From positions 4,464,001 to 4,528,000 of the forward strand of contig NZ_CP074149.1 in assembly GCF_019968765.1 (NCBI RefSeq): a DNA stretch of 64,000 bases, written 5' to 3'. This stretch comes from Enterobacter sp. JBIWA008 (GTDB lineage Bacteria; Pseudomonadota; Gammaproteobacteria; Enterobacterales; Enterobacteriaceae). This document shows, piece after piece, positions 46,632-55,958 of this stretch. How positions within the stretch are numbered: the stretch's first letter is position 1; each line of letters begins with the position of its first letter. The notes beneath the pieces were generated by a model, which made no database searches, was not told the origin of the DNA, and worked only from the letters and a program-made list of their open reading frames with translations. The position numbers and the translations under genes were made by a program.

Positions 46632-48610
46632 GAGTCCTGTTCCGACAGCTCCACGGTGCGCAGGAAGAAATCGAGCGTTTCATCAATGGTCTGCTCCATC
46701 TTCACCGTCGGCGTCCAGCTCAGGCAGCGCTTCGCGTTGCGAATGCTTGGCTTACGGTGCTCAACGTCCTGATAGCCTTTACCGTAGTAGCTGCTGCTTT
46801 CCACTTCGCGGAAACCGGCAAACGGCGGGAATTTATCGCGCAGCGGATGGCGCTCAAAGCTGGCCAGCAGCATCTCGGCCAGCTCGCGAATGCTCGCTTC
46901 GTTGTCCGGGTTACCAATGTTGATGATTTGACCGTTGCAGCGGTTATCCTTGTTTTCGATGATGCGGAACAGCGCTTCGATACCGTCGCTGATATCCGTA
47001 AAGCAGCGTTTCTGCTTACCGCCTTCGATAAGCTTAATCGGTGAGCCTTCTACCAGGTTCAGGATCAGCTGGGTGATCGCACGGGAGCTACCGATACGCG
47101 CCGCGTTCAGGTTATCCAGACGTGGCCCCATCCAGTTGAACGGACGGAACAGGGTAAAGCGCAGGCCTTCTTTCTCACCGTAGGCCCAAATCACGCGGTC
47201 CAGCAGCTGTTTGGAGACGGAGTAAATCCAGCGCTGTTTGTTGATCGGCCCGACCACCAGGTTGGAGGTGTCTTCATCGAAGTTCTTATCGGTACACATG
47301 CCGTACACTTCAGAGGTGGACGGGAAGATGATGCGCTTGTCGTATTTCACGCAGTCGCGGATGATCTTCAGGTTCTCCTCGAAGTCCAGCTCGAACACGC
47401 GCAGCGGGTTACGGGTGTACTCGATTGGCGTGGCAATGGCGACCAGCGGCAGCACTACGTCACATTTCTTAATGTGGTATTCAATCCACTCGGAATGGAT
47501 GCTGATGTCCCCTTCCACGAAGTGGAAGCGCGGGTTGTCGAGGAAACGGCTGATGGCATCCGCGCCAATATCCAGACCGTAAATCTCGTAGTTATCATCC
47601 TTAAGCAGACGTTCGGTCAGGTGGTTACCGATAAAGCCGTTCACGCCCAGGATCAGCACGCGGGTGCGGCGCTTGATGGCAACAACCGGTGCGCTGGTGA
47701 TCAGCGCCCCGGCCACCAGGCCCAGAGACTGTGCCAGCTGCGTGCCCTGAACGTACAGGCCGTTGTCGGTTTGCCCGGTGACGATCTCCAGCGCCTGCTC
47801 GCCGCAGCTCACAATCAGCGGAGAGACCGAAACGACGGTGCCCGGTTTAGCGGTCGGGATATCATCACGCACGCGGGATTTCCAGACGATAAACTTGCTG
47901 ACGCCCGCAAAGCTGTATGCGCCCGGCCACGGATCGGTCACGGCGCGCACCAGGTTGTGCAGCTGGCGAGCGGGCTTGTTCCAGTCCAGACGGCCATCTT
48001 CCGGCGCGCGGCGGCCAAAGCAGCTTGCCTTGCTCTCATCCTGCGCGGTTTCGCTGAAGGTGCCGTTAAGGATGCCTGGAAGTGCATCACGCAGCAGCGT
48101 CTGCGCCGTCGCATTCAGCTTTTGATGCAGCTGCAGCGCAGTTTCGTCCGCATCAATAGCGACCTTCTGCTGTGCCACGATAGCGCCCGCATCCGCGCGA
48201 CGCACCATGCGGTGCAGCGTCACGCCCGTTTCCGTTTCACCGTTCACCAGCACCCAGTTCAGCGGAGCGCGTCCACGGTAGGCTGGCAGCAGAGAGCCAT
48301 GAAGATTAAAGGCCCCTTTTGCGGCCAGACCTAAGATCTCGTCGGAAAGCAGGTTGCGATAGTAGAACGAGAAGATCGCGTCAGGCGCGAGCGCGCGGAT
48401 GCGCTCCACCCACAGCGGATGGTTTACGTCGTCCGGTGCATAAACCGGGATCCCGCGCTCGGCGGCGATACGCGCCACGGAGCCAAAAAAGTTATTCTCT
48501 CCGGCCGTGTCCGGATGGGTAAAAATTGCAGCAATATCATAGCCTGCTTCCAGCAGGGCCAACGTGCCCGTGCACCCCATATCGTGATAGGCAAATACAA
48601 CAGCTTTCAT
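46628..48610 (-). CDS. arnA: Bifunctional UDP-L-Ara4N formyltransferase / UDP-GlcA dehydrogenase ArnA
   Basis: ArnA oxidatively decarboxylates UDP-glucuronic acid and, after ArnB transamination, formylates UDP-L-Ara4N. The 660 residues split at about 304. The N-terminal formyltransferase has Asn102 and catalytic His104 in [16 protein letters not shown]. The C-terminal SDR-type dehydrogenase has the NAD motif [15 protein letters not shown], the STSEVYGMC segment and the active-site tyrosine in [16 protein letters not shown]. Both domains look complete. The gene lies between arnC and arnD with 4-bp overlaps. Confidence 0.99.
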   Translation of the reverse strand: MKAVVFAYHDMGCTGTLALLEAGYDIAAIFTHPDTAGENNFFGSVARIAAERGIPVYAPDDVNHPLWVERIRALAPDAIFSFYYRNLLSDEILGLAAKGAFNLHGSLLPAYRGRAPLNWVLVNGETETGVTLHRMVRRADAGAIVAQQKVAIDADETALQLHQKLNATAQTLLRDALPGILNGTFSETAQDESKASCFGRRAPEDGRLDWNKPARQLHNLVRAVTDPWPGAYSFAGVSKFIVWKSRVRDDIPTAKPGTVVSVSPLIVSCGEQALEIVTGQTDNGLYVQGTQLAQSLGLVAGALITSAPVVAIKRRTRVLILGVNGFIGNHLTERLLKDDNYEIYGLDIGADAISRFLDNPRFHFVEGDISIHSEWIEYHIKKCDVVLPLVAIATPIEYTRNPLRVFELDFEENLKIIRDCVKYDKRIIFPSTSEVYGMCTDKNFDEDTSNLVVGPINKQRWIYSVSKQLLDRVIWAYGEKEGLRFTLFRPFNWMGPRLDNLNAARIGSSRAITQLILNLVEGSPIKLIEGGKQKRCFTDISDGIEALFRIIENKDNRCNGQIINIGNPDNEASIRELAEMLLASFERHPLRDKFPPFAGFREVESSSYYGKGYQDVEHRKPSIRNAKRCLSWTPTVKMEQTIDETLDFFLRTVELSEQDS

Positions 48611-49590
48611 GGGTGAATTTCCTCTTGAGACGCTTTGTGTTCCTGACGGACAACACGTTGAATAAAGTAGCGCGGACGCGCGCGAACATCGTTATAGATA
48701 CGGCCAATGTATTCACCGAGAAGGCCCATCCCGACAAACTGGGCACCGATGAACATAAACAGCACGGCAAAGAGCATGAAGACCCCTTCCGCCGCCCACT
48801 GCGGGCCAAAGACCAGCCGCAGCACCACCAGCAGGACGGACAGCGTAAACCCGGCCAAGGCGATGATGCTGCCGAACACGCTCAGCAGACGCAGCGGTGT
48901 GGTGGTCAGGCAGGTGATGAGGTCATACATCAGGTTGATGAGACGCATAAAGCTGTACTTCGATTCCCCGTGCTCGCGCTCGGCGTGCAGAACCGGAATT
49001 TCCGTTGCCTTACGGGCAAAGGTGTTGGCGAGGATCGGAATAAAGGTGCTGCGCTCATGGCAATGCAGCATGGCGTCGACAATATGGCGGCGGTAGGCGC
49101 GCAGCATGCAGCCGTAATCTCCCATCGCTTTACCGGTAGTGCGCTGAATCAGACGGTTAATCGTGCGTGAGGCTAGCTTTCGGAACAGACTGTCCTGACG
49201 GTTCTGGCGAACCGTGCCGACCACGTCATAGCCTTCATCGGCTTTGGCAACCAGGCGCGGGATCTCTTCCGGCGGGTTTTGCAGGTCAGCGTCCAGGGTG
49301 ATGATCAGATCGCCCGTGACGTGGCTAAACCCCGCCATAATCGCCGAGTGCTGGCCGTAGTTGCGGTTGAGCAGCACGGCAACAATATGGCTGCCTTCGG
49401 CCTGCGCGGCCTCGGTCAGCATCAGCGCGGAATGATCGCTACTGCCATCATCTACCAGCAGAATTTCATAAGCCTTGCCCATCGTGTCACAGGCGGCGGT
49501 TGTACGGCGGATCAGTTCGGGCAGGCTCTCCTGCTCGTTATAAACCGGGATTACCACGGAAACTTTTTGTACAGGCGGTGCACTGAACAT
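48607..49590 (-). CDS. arnC: Undecaprenyl-phosphate Ara4FN transferase ArnC
   Basis: ArnC is a GT2 enzyme that moves Ara4FN from UDP to undecaprenyl phosphate at the inner membrane. The 327 residues from [20 protein letters not shown] are close to the E. coli 322. An in-frame start 54 bp upstream, inside arnB, is not conserved. GT-A motifs [14 protein letters not shown] and DADLQNPP are visible, with two C-terminal membrane segments (about 236-256 and 268-293). One base separates it from the arnB stop; AGGAC lies just upstream of the ATG. Confidence 0.97.
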   Translation of the reverse strand: MFSAPPVQKVSVVIPVYNEQESLPELIRRTTAACDTMGKAYEILLVDDGSSDHSALMLTEAAQAEGSHIVAVLLNRNYGQHSAIMAGFSHVTGDLIITLDADLQNPPEEIPRLVAKADEGYDVVGTVRQNRQDSLFRKLASRTINRLIQRTTGKAMGDYGCMLRAYRRHIVDAMLHCHERSTFIPILANTFARKATEIPVLHAEREHGESKYSFMRLINLMYDLITCLTTTPLRLLSVFGSIIALAGFTLSVLLVVLRLVFGPQWAAEGVFMLFAVLFMFIGAQFVGMGLLGEYIGRIYNDVRARPRYFIQRVVRQEHKASQEEIHP

Positions 49591-49591
49591 A

Positions 49592-50731
49592 TCAATGTCC
49601 TGCAAGCTGATGGAGTGCGGTAATGACGCGGGTTGTGTCGTCATGAGTCATATCCGGGAAAAGAGGGAGAGAACAAATACGCGCGCTATTCCATTCAGAA
49701 TTCGGGAGCGATACATCAGGAAAACGCTCGCGGTAGTATTTTTGGGTGTGTGCCGCGCGGAAGTGGAGGCCGGTACCGATGCCTTTCTCTTTCAGCTCCG
49801 CCATCAGGTTGTCGCGTGAGATCCCGCAGCGCGCTTCGTCAACGCGAATAATAAACAGGTGCCAGGCGTGCACGTGCGGCCATGACGGAATGGTGAGCGG
49901 CTGGAACGGCGTATCGGCAAGCTCACGCAGGTAGCGTTCAGCAATTTCCTGGCGACGCCTGTTAGCCTCTTTCAGCTTGCCTAACTGCACCAGCGCCAGC
50001 GCGGCGTTGATGTCCGCCAGATTGTATTTATAGCCCGGCGCGATCACTTCCGCCTGCGGCGCGCGGCCGTGCGTCTGGCGGTCATAGGCATCTACGCCCA
50101 GGCCATGGAATTTCAGGCTGCGGATCCGCTGTGCCAGCTGGGCATTATCCGTGACGACTAAGCCGCCTTCCGCGCAGGTCATATTTTTAATGGCGTGGAA
50201 GGAAAAAATCGCCGTTCCTTTCCAGCCCACATGGTGGTTCTTGTAGTACGTTCCGGCTACGTGGGCAGCATCTTCAATAACCGGAATACCGTGACGTTCA
50301 CCAATGGCATGAATAGCGTCGATGTCACACGGCGCGCCGGCATAATGCACGGGAATAATGGCTTTGGTACGCGGGGTAATGGCGGCTTCAACGGCTTCTG
50401 GCGTCACCATTAATGTGTCTTTGTCCACATCAATCATGACCGGTGTGGCACCCAGCAACACGATCATATTCAGCGTGGAGACCCAGGTCTGGGAAGGGGT
50501 AATGACTTCATCACCCGGGCCAATATCCAGCGCCATCAGCGTGACGTGCATTCCTGCGGTGGCTGAACAGACGGCAATCGCATGCTGATTCCCGGTAAGT
50601 TGACAGAATGCCTCTTCGAGTTCCTGATTCTTAGGCCCAGTGGTGATCCAGCCCGACATCAAAACGTCCTGAAGCGCCGCAATTTCCTCAGCGCCCATCG
50701 ACGGTCGCGAAAAAGGCAGAAAATCACTCAT
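49592..50731 (-). CDS. arnB: UDP-Ara4O aminotransferase ArnB
   Basis: ArnB is a PLP enzyme that transaminates the UDP-4-keto-pentose made by ArnA, using glutamate. It has 379 residues of the DegT/DnrJ/EryC1 family. The PLP-binding lysine is Lys182 in [13 protein letters not shown], and [10 protein letters not shown] holds the PLP-contact Asp. It is the first gene of arnBCADTEF. A PmrA-type box and -10 are visible upstream. Confidence 0.98.
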   Translation of the reverse strand: MSDFLPFSRPSMGAEEIAALQDVLMSGWITTGPKNQELEEAFCQLTGNQHAIAVCSATAGMHVTLMALDIGPGDEVITPSQTWVSTLNMIVLLGATPVMIDVDKDTLMVTPEAVEAAITPRTKAIIPVHYAGAPCDIDAIHAIGERHGIPVIEDAAHVAGTYYKNHHVGWKGTAIFSFHAIKNMTCAEGGLVVTDNAQLAQRIRSLKFHGLGVDAYDRQTHGRAPQAEVIAPGYKYNLADINAALALVQLGKLKEANRRRQEIAERYLRELADTPFQPLTIPSWPHVHAWHLFIIRVDEARCGISRDNLMAELKEKGIGTGLHFRAAHTQKYYRERFPDVSLPNSEWNSARICSLPLFPDMTHDDTTRVITALHQLAGH

Positions 50732-50810
50732 TATTAATTTCCTTGTAATAAAAACGGCATGTTTTTGATATTAACCAAATGCCAGCCCGTTTATTTCAAC
50801 GAACCATAAA

Positions 50811-50852
50811 CTTATATCAAAGTAGCTCTCTTTCCTTAGGGAAAAATTAAGA
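50811..50852 (-). promoter_or_regulatory. PmrA (BasR) box and -10 of the arn operon
   Basis: On the minus strand CTTAAT-N5-CCTAAG (50852-50836) fits the PmrA direct repeat (C/T)TTAA(G/T)-N5-CTTAAG with one mismatch in the second half. A TATAAG -10 follows at 50816-50811, placing the proximal repeat over the -35. This implies control by PmrAB (and PhoPQ via PmrD where present). The rest of 50732-51054 is AT-rich with a terminator and no gene. Confidence 0.75.
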
Positions 50853-50979
50853 CAACGTTTGCATCGTTATAAGACAACTAGCAGGCATTTGAAAAACAAC
50901 AAGTTAAATTAATATTAAATATTTTTAATGTGATCTTCCGCAACATTTTGAAATGGATTCATTTAAACCAATCATCAAC

Positions 50980-51037
50980 AAACAAAAAAAATCCCGGCCA
51001 TTTCAAAATAATATGAAATAGCCGGGAACTTTTCTTT
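50980..51037. terminator. Terminator after the phenolic acid decarboxylase gene
   Basis: TCCCGGC-CA-TTTCA pairs with TGAAA-TA-GCCGGGA around an A/T loop, with one mismatch. A-rich DNA lies on the left and T-rich DNA on the right, so it ends the minus-strand gene and also insulates the arn promoter. Confidence 0.85.
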
Positions 51038-51054
51038 TTAGTTAATTGTCGCGC

Positions 51055-51561
51055 TTATTTTAAGTTATCTGGGAAGTTTTTTGGTAACTCACTGGCTGCG
51101 CAGGCGATGACGCTTTCATTATTTGCACCGCAGTCGCGTACAAAGGTGATCGTGGCAAATTCATCAATCACTTCAGTTGGATACGCCGGGCCCGCATCGC
51201 GATAGCTGTTCATCAGCGGAATATGGTCATTCTGGAAGCAAACGGTTTTTTCCGGGTTGTTCATGATCCAGCGTGGGAAGAAGATGGTGCCGTGGAACAG
51301 TTTGTCGCCCAGGTTCACGATCAGGCTGACGTCGGTACCGGTTGGCTCGGTCCAGGAAATTTTATAGATGCTCTCCCCAACCCGTACGATGTAAGCCTGC
51401 TGATCTTTCACCCAACGGTTGGCCACCAGACCGCTGTGAATACGGTAATCAAGCGTGGTCTCGTTTTTTACATAAATCTCGTAGTTCCAGCCGTTATCGT
51501 AGGTATATACAAGATGTTTACCAACGAAGCCGCTTAAGTCGTGTTTGTCGAAGTTGCTCAT
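51055..51561 (-). CDS. padC: Phenolic acid decarboxylase
   Basis: This enzyme decarboxylates ferulic, p-coumaric and caffeic acid to their 4-vinyl phenols without a cofactor, detoxifying plant phenolics. The 168 residues are close to the Enterobacter ferulic acid decarboxylase. GKHLVYTYDNGWNYEIYV contains the two tyrosines (19 and 21) used in this family. Arg49 in ANRWVKDQQ and Glu71 in ISWTEPTGTD are candidate catalytic partners by analogy. GTIFFPRWIMNNPEKTVCFQ is the strongest family stretch. It is divergent from a LysR regulator over 99 bp, with its own terminator. E. coli K-12 lacks it at this position. Confidence 0.95.
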   Translation of the reverse strand: MSNFDKHDLSGFVGKHLVYTYDNGWNYEIYVKNETTLDYRIHSGLVANRWVKDQQAYIVRVGESIYKISWTEPTGTDVSLIVNLGDKLFHGTIFFPRWIMNNPEKTVCFQNDHIPLMNSYRDAGPAYPTEVIDEFATITFVRDCGANNESVIACAASELPKNFPDNLK

Positions 51562-51660
51562 AATGTGTCTCCTTTGTTTTGATGAGAGGATCTTACCCCT
51601 TCAAAAAATGAATGAATAACGCTATGTTTTAATCAAATTCATCCAAATTTTAGATAAATT

Positions 51661-52542
51661 ATGCATAAGACGACGCTGGAACAATGGTCTTTACTGGAAA
51701 GGGTAGTGGAAGCGGGCAGCTTTGCCAAAGCAGCGGAGGAGACCCACCGCAGCCAGTCCTCGGTGAGCTATAACCTGTCGCTGCTGCAGGAGCGGCTGGG
51801 CGTAGCGCTCCTGGTTCCGGAGGGGCGACGGGCGGTGTTAACCCCTGCCGGAGAACTTCTGCTTAACCAGGTTAAACCGCTGCTGAAAGCGTTTTCGTAT
51901 GTTGAGACGCGCGCAGCGACCCTTCGCAACGGGATGCGCACGCGGTTGGATCTGGTGGTGGACTCCATTTTCCCGCGCCGCCGCCTGTTCGCTATTCTTC
52001 GTCAGTTCCAGCAGCAGTATCCGCAGACTCAGATACGTCTGACCGAGGTGCTGGAAAATACCCGAGCCGATGCCATTAACGACGAAGCCGATGTGATGGT
52101 CTTAACCCGTCGCCAGGACATTACCGGGCTCGGCGAATGGCTGATGAATATCGACTTTGTTGCCGTGGCCCATTCCCGGCATCCCCTGTTTCACCTCGAT
52201 GCGCCGCTAAATGATGAGATGCTTCGCCCGTGGCCGCTTATCCAGATTGCGGACAGCCAGCCCGCCGCGCGTGCTGCAGGCGAGTCCTGGACCTTCTCCA
52301 CCATCGATGCCGCCATAGAGGCCGTCGTCTCTCAGGTCGGCTACGGCTGGCTGCCAGAGGAACGCATCCAGACCCAGCTGGATCAGGGCGTACTGAAACG
52401 CCTGCCGCTGAGTCACGGTGCACGCAGAGCAACGCCGCTACACCTGATTGTAAAGCGCTCCCTCGCCCCGCTTGATGAGCAGGTTGAGACGCTGTTGCGC
52501 CTTTTTAGCCAGGAGCCGTCATCCTCACCTGCTACGCTTTAA
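51661..52542 (+). CDS. LysR-family regulator, probably of padC
   Basis: A 293-residue LysR protein. The N-terminal winged HTH is WSLLERVVEAGSFAKAAEE followed by SQSSVSYNLSLLQERLGVALL. The C-terminal periplasmic-binding-like effector domain begins near residue 90 and includes LDLVVDSIFPRRRLF. It is divergent from padC, the usual position for a LysR activator of its neighbour. An AAATT-N6-AATTT inverted repeat lies at 51635-51650 directly before its ATG. The effector is presumably a phenolic acid (inference). Gram-positive padC genes instead use PadR. Confidence 0.88.
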   Translation: MHKTTLEQWSLLERVVEAGSFAKAAEETHRSQSSVSYNLSLLQERLGVALLVPEGRRAVLTPAGELLLNQVKPLLKAFSYVETRAATLRNGMRTRLDLVVDSIFPRRRLFAILRQFQQQYPQTQIRLTEVLENTRADAINDEADVMVLTRRQDITGLGEWLMNIDFVAVAHSRHPLFHLDAPLNDEMLRPWPLIQIADSQPAARAAGESWTFSTIDAAIEAVVSQVGYGWLPEERIQTQLDQGVLKRLPLSHGARRATPLHLIVKRSLAPLDEQVETLLRLFSQEPSSSPATL

Positions 52543-52574
52543 GGTTCGAACGTCAAAACGATAAGGAGCAGATG

Positions 52575-53369
52575 ATGAAAATCGACTTTGCGGGGAAAGT
52601 AGCGCTGGTGACCGCCTCAACCGGCGGGATCGGATTTGCCATTGCCAGAGGTCTGGCAGAAAGCGGTGCGGAGGTGATCGTCAATGGCCGGAGCACGGAA
52701 TCGGTGAATAAAGGCATTCAGCAGCTCCAGCAGGTAGTGCCGGGCGTACAGGTGCGTGCCGCGATTGCCGATCTCAGCACGGCGGAAGGGGTCGAGTCGC
52801 TTCTGAAGGTAGCGAATAACGTCGATATCCTGGTTAACAACGCCGGGATTTACGGTCCGCAGGATTTCTATTCCACCGACGATGAAACCTGGGAGCGTTA
52901 CTGGCAGACCAACGTGATGTCCGGCGTGCGTCTGTCCCGCGCTCTGCTGCCGGGCATGGTACAGAAAGGCTGGGGACGCGTGGTGTTTATCTCTTCCGAG
53001 TCGGCCTGCAATATTCCGGCGGATATGATCCACTACGGCGTGACCAAAACGGCGCAGCTCTCACTGGCGCGCGGGCTGGCGAAGTTCGTGGCGGGGAGCG
53101 GCGTGACGGTCAACAGCGTGCTGCCGGGCCCGACGATGTCAGACGGTTTCGCAGAGATGATGAAAGATGAAATCGAAAAAACCGGCAAATCGCTGGAGCA
53201 GCTGGCGAAAGAGTTTGTGATGGCCAACCGCCCCAGCTCGGTTATCCAGCGCGCGGCCACGGTTGAAGAGGTGGCCAACATGGTGATTTATGTCTGTTCG
53301 CCCCAGGCCTCCGCCACCTCAGGCGCGGCGCTTCGCGTCGATGGTGGCGTCGTGGATGACATCATCTGA
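52575..53369 (+). CDS. Short-chain dehydrogenase/reductase
   Basis: A 264-residue classical SDR. It has the NAD(P) motif TASTGGIG (TGxxxGIG type, with Ala-Ser after Thr), NNAG in LVNNAGIYGP, the catalytic Ser in VFISSES and YxxxK in HYGVTKTAQLSLARGL. The last segment GAALRVDGGVVDDII is typical. AAGGAG is 6 nt before ATG 52575 and 3 nt before an adjacent ATG at 52572; the inner one is preferred. It lies 32 bp after the LysR gene, probably cotranscribed with it. The substrate is not known. Only 5 bp separate its stop from the convergent NlpC/P60 gene. Confidence 0.88.
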   Translation: MKIDFAGKVALVTASTGGIGFAIARGLAESGAEVIVNGRSTESVNKGIQQLQQVVPGVQVRAAIADLSTAEGVESLLKVANNVDILVNNAGIYGPQDFYSTDDETWERYWQTNVMSGVRLSRALLPGMVQKGWGRVVFISSESACNIPADMIHYGVTKTAQLSLARGLAKFVAGSGVTVNSVLPGPTMSDGFAEMMKDEIEKTGKSLEQLAKEFVMANRPSSVIQRAATVEEVANMVIYVCSPQASATSGAALRVDGGVVDDII

Positions 53370-53374
53370 TGCTG

Positions 53375-53902
53375 TCAGGCCGCACTGCCTGCGACCCGAC
53401 GGGCGGTAATATAATGTGCTTGCCAGTAATCATCCGTCAGGGTTGAAACCGTTACGCCCTGGCTGCTTGAGGCATGAATAAACTGGCTATCGCCAATATA
53501 AACACCAACGTGCTTGCGGTTCGGACCCGTCTGGAAGAATACCAGGTCTCCGGGCCTCAGGCGGTATTGTGCCACCTGCACGCCGCGATGGATTTGCTCG
53601 CGCGTCGTGCGCGGTAAAGTAAGGTGTGCCGCTTCGCTGAACAGGTGCTGCATCAGCGCGGAACAATCCACCCCGCGATGCGTGGTTCCGCCCCACTGGT
53701 ACTGGGTGCCTTTCCACTTCTGGTATTGATCGAGAATACGCGAGCGCAGTGGGCCTGCTTCCTGATGCACCAGCGCAGATTTCGCCGGCGAAACTGCCAG
53801 TTCACTGTTCATCGATAACATCGACGCTGGAAGTTGAAAACTCATTGCAGAAAACGAAGCAAAACTTAACGTGAGGATTGAAATAAGCGATCTAAGAGTC
53901 AT
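53375..53902 (-). CDS. NlpC/P60 endopeptidase, MepS-like
   Basis: A 175-residue secreted protein with a signal peptide (MTLRSLISILTLSFASFSAMS) and a C-terminal NlpC/P60 domain. The Cys-His-His triad is visible as Cys in HRGVDCSALMQ, His in NRKHVGVYIG and His in FIHASSSQG. It resembles E. coli MepS (spr), which cuts D-Ala-mDAP crosslinks in peptidoglycan, but has no lipobox. So it should be free in the periplasm rather than a lipoprotein. ATG 53902 lacks a clear Shine-Dalgarno. Longer in-frame starts (53998, 54037) would put non-signal sequence in front and are disfavoured. Not found at this place in E. coli K-12. Confidence 0.85.
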   Translation of the reverse strand: MTLRSLISILTLSFASFSAMSFQLPASMLSMNSELAVSPAKSALVHQEAGPLRSRILDQYQKWKGTQYQWGGTTHRGVDCSALMQHLFSEAAHLTLPRTTREQIHRGVQVAQYRLRPGDLVFFQTGPNRKHVGVYIGDSQFIHASSSQGVTVSTLTDDYWQAHYITARRVAGSAA

Positions 53903-54141
53903 ATCAAGAAAGAAGTAGTGAGTGAGTTTTTCCTTACCTGTGGGGCCCAATGGTTCCCCGAAATATCTTGCGATGTGGCGATAATATAGGCAGTTCATTT
54001 TTTCACCAATCCTTATCGAGGCCAAAAATGGACTCACTTTGCGATCGCAAGATCGAGAAAAAAAGAGTGGTGATATAAAGACTGTCCAGCTAAAGCAGGT
54101 AAACTGATCCGCAGAATGTGTATTTCAGCTAAGACGTATTT

Positions 54142-54804
54142 ATGACCAATATGATTGCCGACGAGACGGTGGCAAAGTCCAACGTGCTCTCTGTCTTTGA
54201 CTTTGACGGGACATTAACGCACCACGACAGCTTTATCCCTTTCCTGCGTTTTGCCTTCGGTAAACGCTACTTCGCGGGCCGTCTGGTGCGCATGGCGCTG
54301 CCCACGCTCCACTGCGTGCGTCGCAAGCTGACGCGCGATGAGCTGAAGGAAGTGCTGATTAAAACGTTCCTGACGGGCGTGGATGAACACTGGCTGCGCC
54401 AGCAGGCGGAAGCCTTTTGCGAAAAATACTGGAACAAGCTGATGCGCCCCGAAGGGGTTCTGGCGGTAGCGGCTGAGGTGAATTCCGGTGCGGAAGTGAC
54501 CATCTGTTCCGCGTCCCCGGCGCTGGTGCTCCAGCCGTGGGCTGACAAACTGGGCATTAAGCTGATTGGCACGCAGCTGGAAGTGAAAGACGGCAAGCTG
54601 ACGGGGCGCATCACGGGCAATAACTGCCGCTGCGCCCAGAAGGTGGCAAGGCTGGAAAAAGTGTATGGCGATCTGAACGCCTATCACCTGCGCGCCTGGG
54701 GAGACACCCGCGGCGACCACGAGCTGCTGGCGGCGGCGCAGGATCCGCACTGGCGGCACTTCCATCACCCGCGCAAGCGCCGGAATTCACCGATTAAGGG
54801 TTAG
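54142..54804 (+). CDS. HAD-IB family phosphatase
   Basis: A 220-residue haloacid dehalogenase-superfamily hydrolase of subfamily IB. Motif I is FDFDGTLTHHDSF with nucleophile and acid Asp, motif II is TICSASP, and motif III/IV is GDTRGDHELL. The cap region LPTLHCVRRKLTRDELKEVL is typical of the SerB/CicA-like IB group. The substrate is unknown; small phosphomonoesters are likely. The basic C-terminal tail (HHPRKRRNSPIKG) is unusual. It is divergent from the NlpC/P60 gene over 239 bp, which contains the 12-bp palindrome TTGCGATCGCAA at 54039-54050. Confidence 0.88.
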   Translation: MTNMIADETVAKSNVLSVFDFDGTLTHHDSFIPFLRFAFGKRYFAGRLVRMALPTLHCVRRKLTRDELKEVLIKTFLTGVDEHWLRQQAEAFCEKYWNKLMRPEGVLAVAAEVNSGAEVTICSASPALVLQPWADKLGIKLIGTQLEVKDGKLTGRITGNNCRCAQKVARLEKVYGDLNAYHLRAWGDTRGDHELLAAAQDPHWRHFHHPRKRRNSPIKG

Positions 54805-54850
54805 GTGCGGTCTGTGCCCTCACCCCGGCCCTCTCCCACAGGGAGAGGGA
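54804..54850 (+). repeat. Palindromic intergenic repeat, copy G
   Basis: GGTGCGGTCTGTGCCCTCAC is followed by CCCGGCCCTCTCCC-ACA-GGGAGAGG, nearly identical to copy D 31 kb away. It fills the convergent gap between the HAD and TerC genes. Confidence 0.85.
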
Positions 54851-54863
54851 GAAAAGCGGTACA

Positions 54864-55889
54864 TCAGGCCTCACGTTTTCCCGGGAACACCACGCTCGCA
54901 ATAATCCCCAGCGCCAGCACGCCTAATACCACAAACAGGCTGGCCGTAGCGCCAATGCTGTAACCGTGGTGCCAGAAGTGATCGGTGGCATTTAACCCCA
55001 GCTTGAACGCCACGAAGAACAGCAGCAGCACCACGGCTTTCTCGAGGTGCACCAGATACTGCTTCAGCGCTTCCAGCACGAAGTAAAGCGTACGCAGGCC
55101 GAGAATGGCGAACATCATGGCGCTGTAGATAATCAGCGGTTCACGGCTCACGGCAATAATGGCCGGCACGGAGTCAAACGCGAACATCACGTCAGAGAGC
55201 TCGACGACGGCCACGCAAAGCAACAGCGGCGTCGCATAGCGCTTCGCCTTTTTCACGCGGCCGACCATCACGTCCTGGTTTTCCGGCTTTTCCAGCTCCG
55301 CATCAACCTCTTTCTGCGTCAGAATAAAGGCATTGCTGCTGATTTTCGGCCAGACAGGATAGAAGCGTTTCACCAGGCGATAGGCGAGATGACCCGAGTA
55401 ATCTTCCACTTCGTCACTCTCTTCATTGCGCCTGAGCATCATCACCGCCGTCCAGCCGACAACCAGCGCGAAGATCACCTCAACGTACGGCCCCAGGCTT
55501 AGCAGGCTGGTGCCGATAGCCACAAAGATACCGCGGAAGACAATCGCCCCCAGCACGCCCCAGTAGAGCACGCGGTGACGGTACTTATCCGGCACGCCGA
55601 ACCAGGCGAAGATCGCCATCATCACGAACAGGTTATCGACGGAGAGCACCTCTTCCAGCGCATAGCCGGTGAGGAAAAGGCTCGCCATCTCGGCGCCGTG
55701 GTGAACATACAGGAATCCGGCGAAGGCCATCGCCATCATGACCCAGAAAATGGACCACATCGCCGCGCTTTTCAGCGAGACAGGTTTATCGTGACGGTGC
55801 ATAAAGAGGTCGATAAACATCGCCCCAACGGCCATCACCACAAAGACAACAACGGTTTCCGTCGGGAAACCGAGATGAGCAGCAGACAT
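54864..55889 (-). CDS. TerC-family integral membrane protein
   Basis: A 341-residue inner-membrane protein closely resembling TerC of the plasmid tellurite-resistance operon, and more distantly Alx. It has about nine hydrophobic segments. Signatures are GYALEEVLSVDNLFVMMAIFAWF in two pieces and VAVVELSDVMFAFDSVPAI, whose buried acidic residues are thought to bind metal. Alx and TerC relatives take part in Mn2+ homeostasis and metal loading of secreted proteins. No terA, terB, terD or terE neighbours are present. It lies 69 bp downstream of the K+ channel gene, possibly in one transcript; that gap is too short for a yybP-ykoY riboswitch. Confidence 0.9.
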   Translation of the reverse strand: MSAAHLGFPTETVVVFVVMAVGAMFIDLFMHRHDKPVSLKSAAMWSIFWVMMAMAFAGFLYVHHGAEMASLFLTGYALEEVLSVDNLFVMMAIFAWFGVPDKYRHRVLYWGVLGAIVFRGIFVAIGTSLLSLGPYVEVIFALVVGWTAVMMLRRNEESDEVEDYSGHLAYRLVKRFYPVWPKISSNAFILTQKEVDAELEKPENQDVMVGRVKKAKRYATPLLLCVAVVELSDVMFAFDSVPAIIAVSREPLIIYSAMMFAILGLRTLYFVLEALKQYLVHLEKAVVLLLFFVAFKLGLNATDHFWHHGYSIGATASLFVVLGVLALGIIASVVFPGKREA

Positions 55890-55958
55890 ACAAAAACACC
55901 ATACAAACTGACATAAGCCAGTAACAGAAAAGGATGGTTACTTTAGCACACCCTTTGT

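Noticed and set aside
47474..48334. 286-codon open frame antisense to arnA
   Set aside because: It is a shadow of arnA, whose two domains are both intact across this span.
55890..55958. yybP-ykoY manganese riboswitch upstream of the TerC gene
   Set aside because: E. coli alx has one, but only 69 bp separate this gene from the upstream channel gene and no matching fold or conserved bases were seen.
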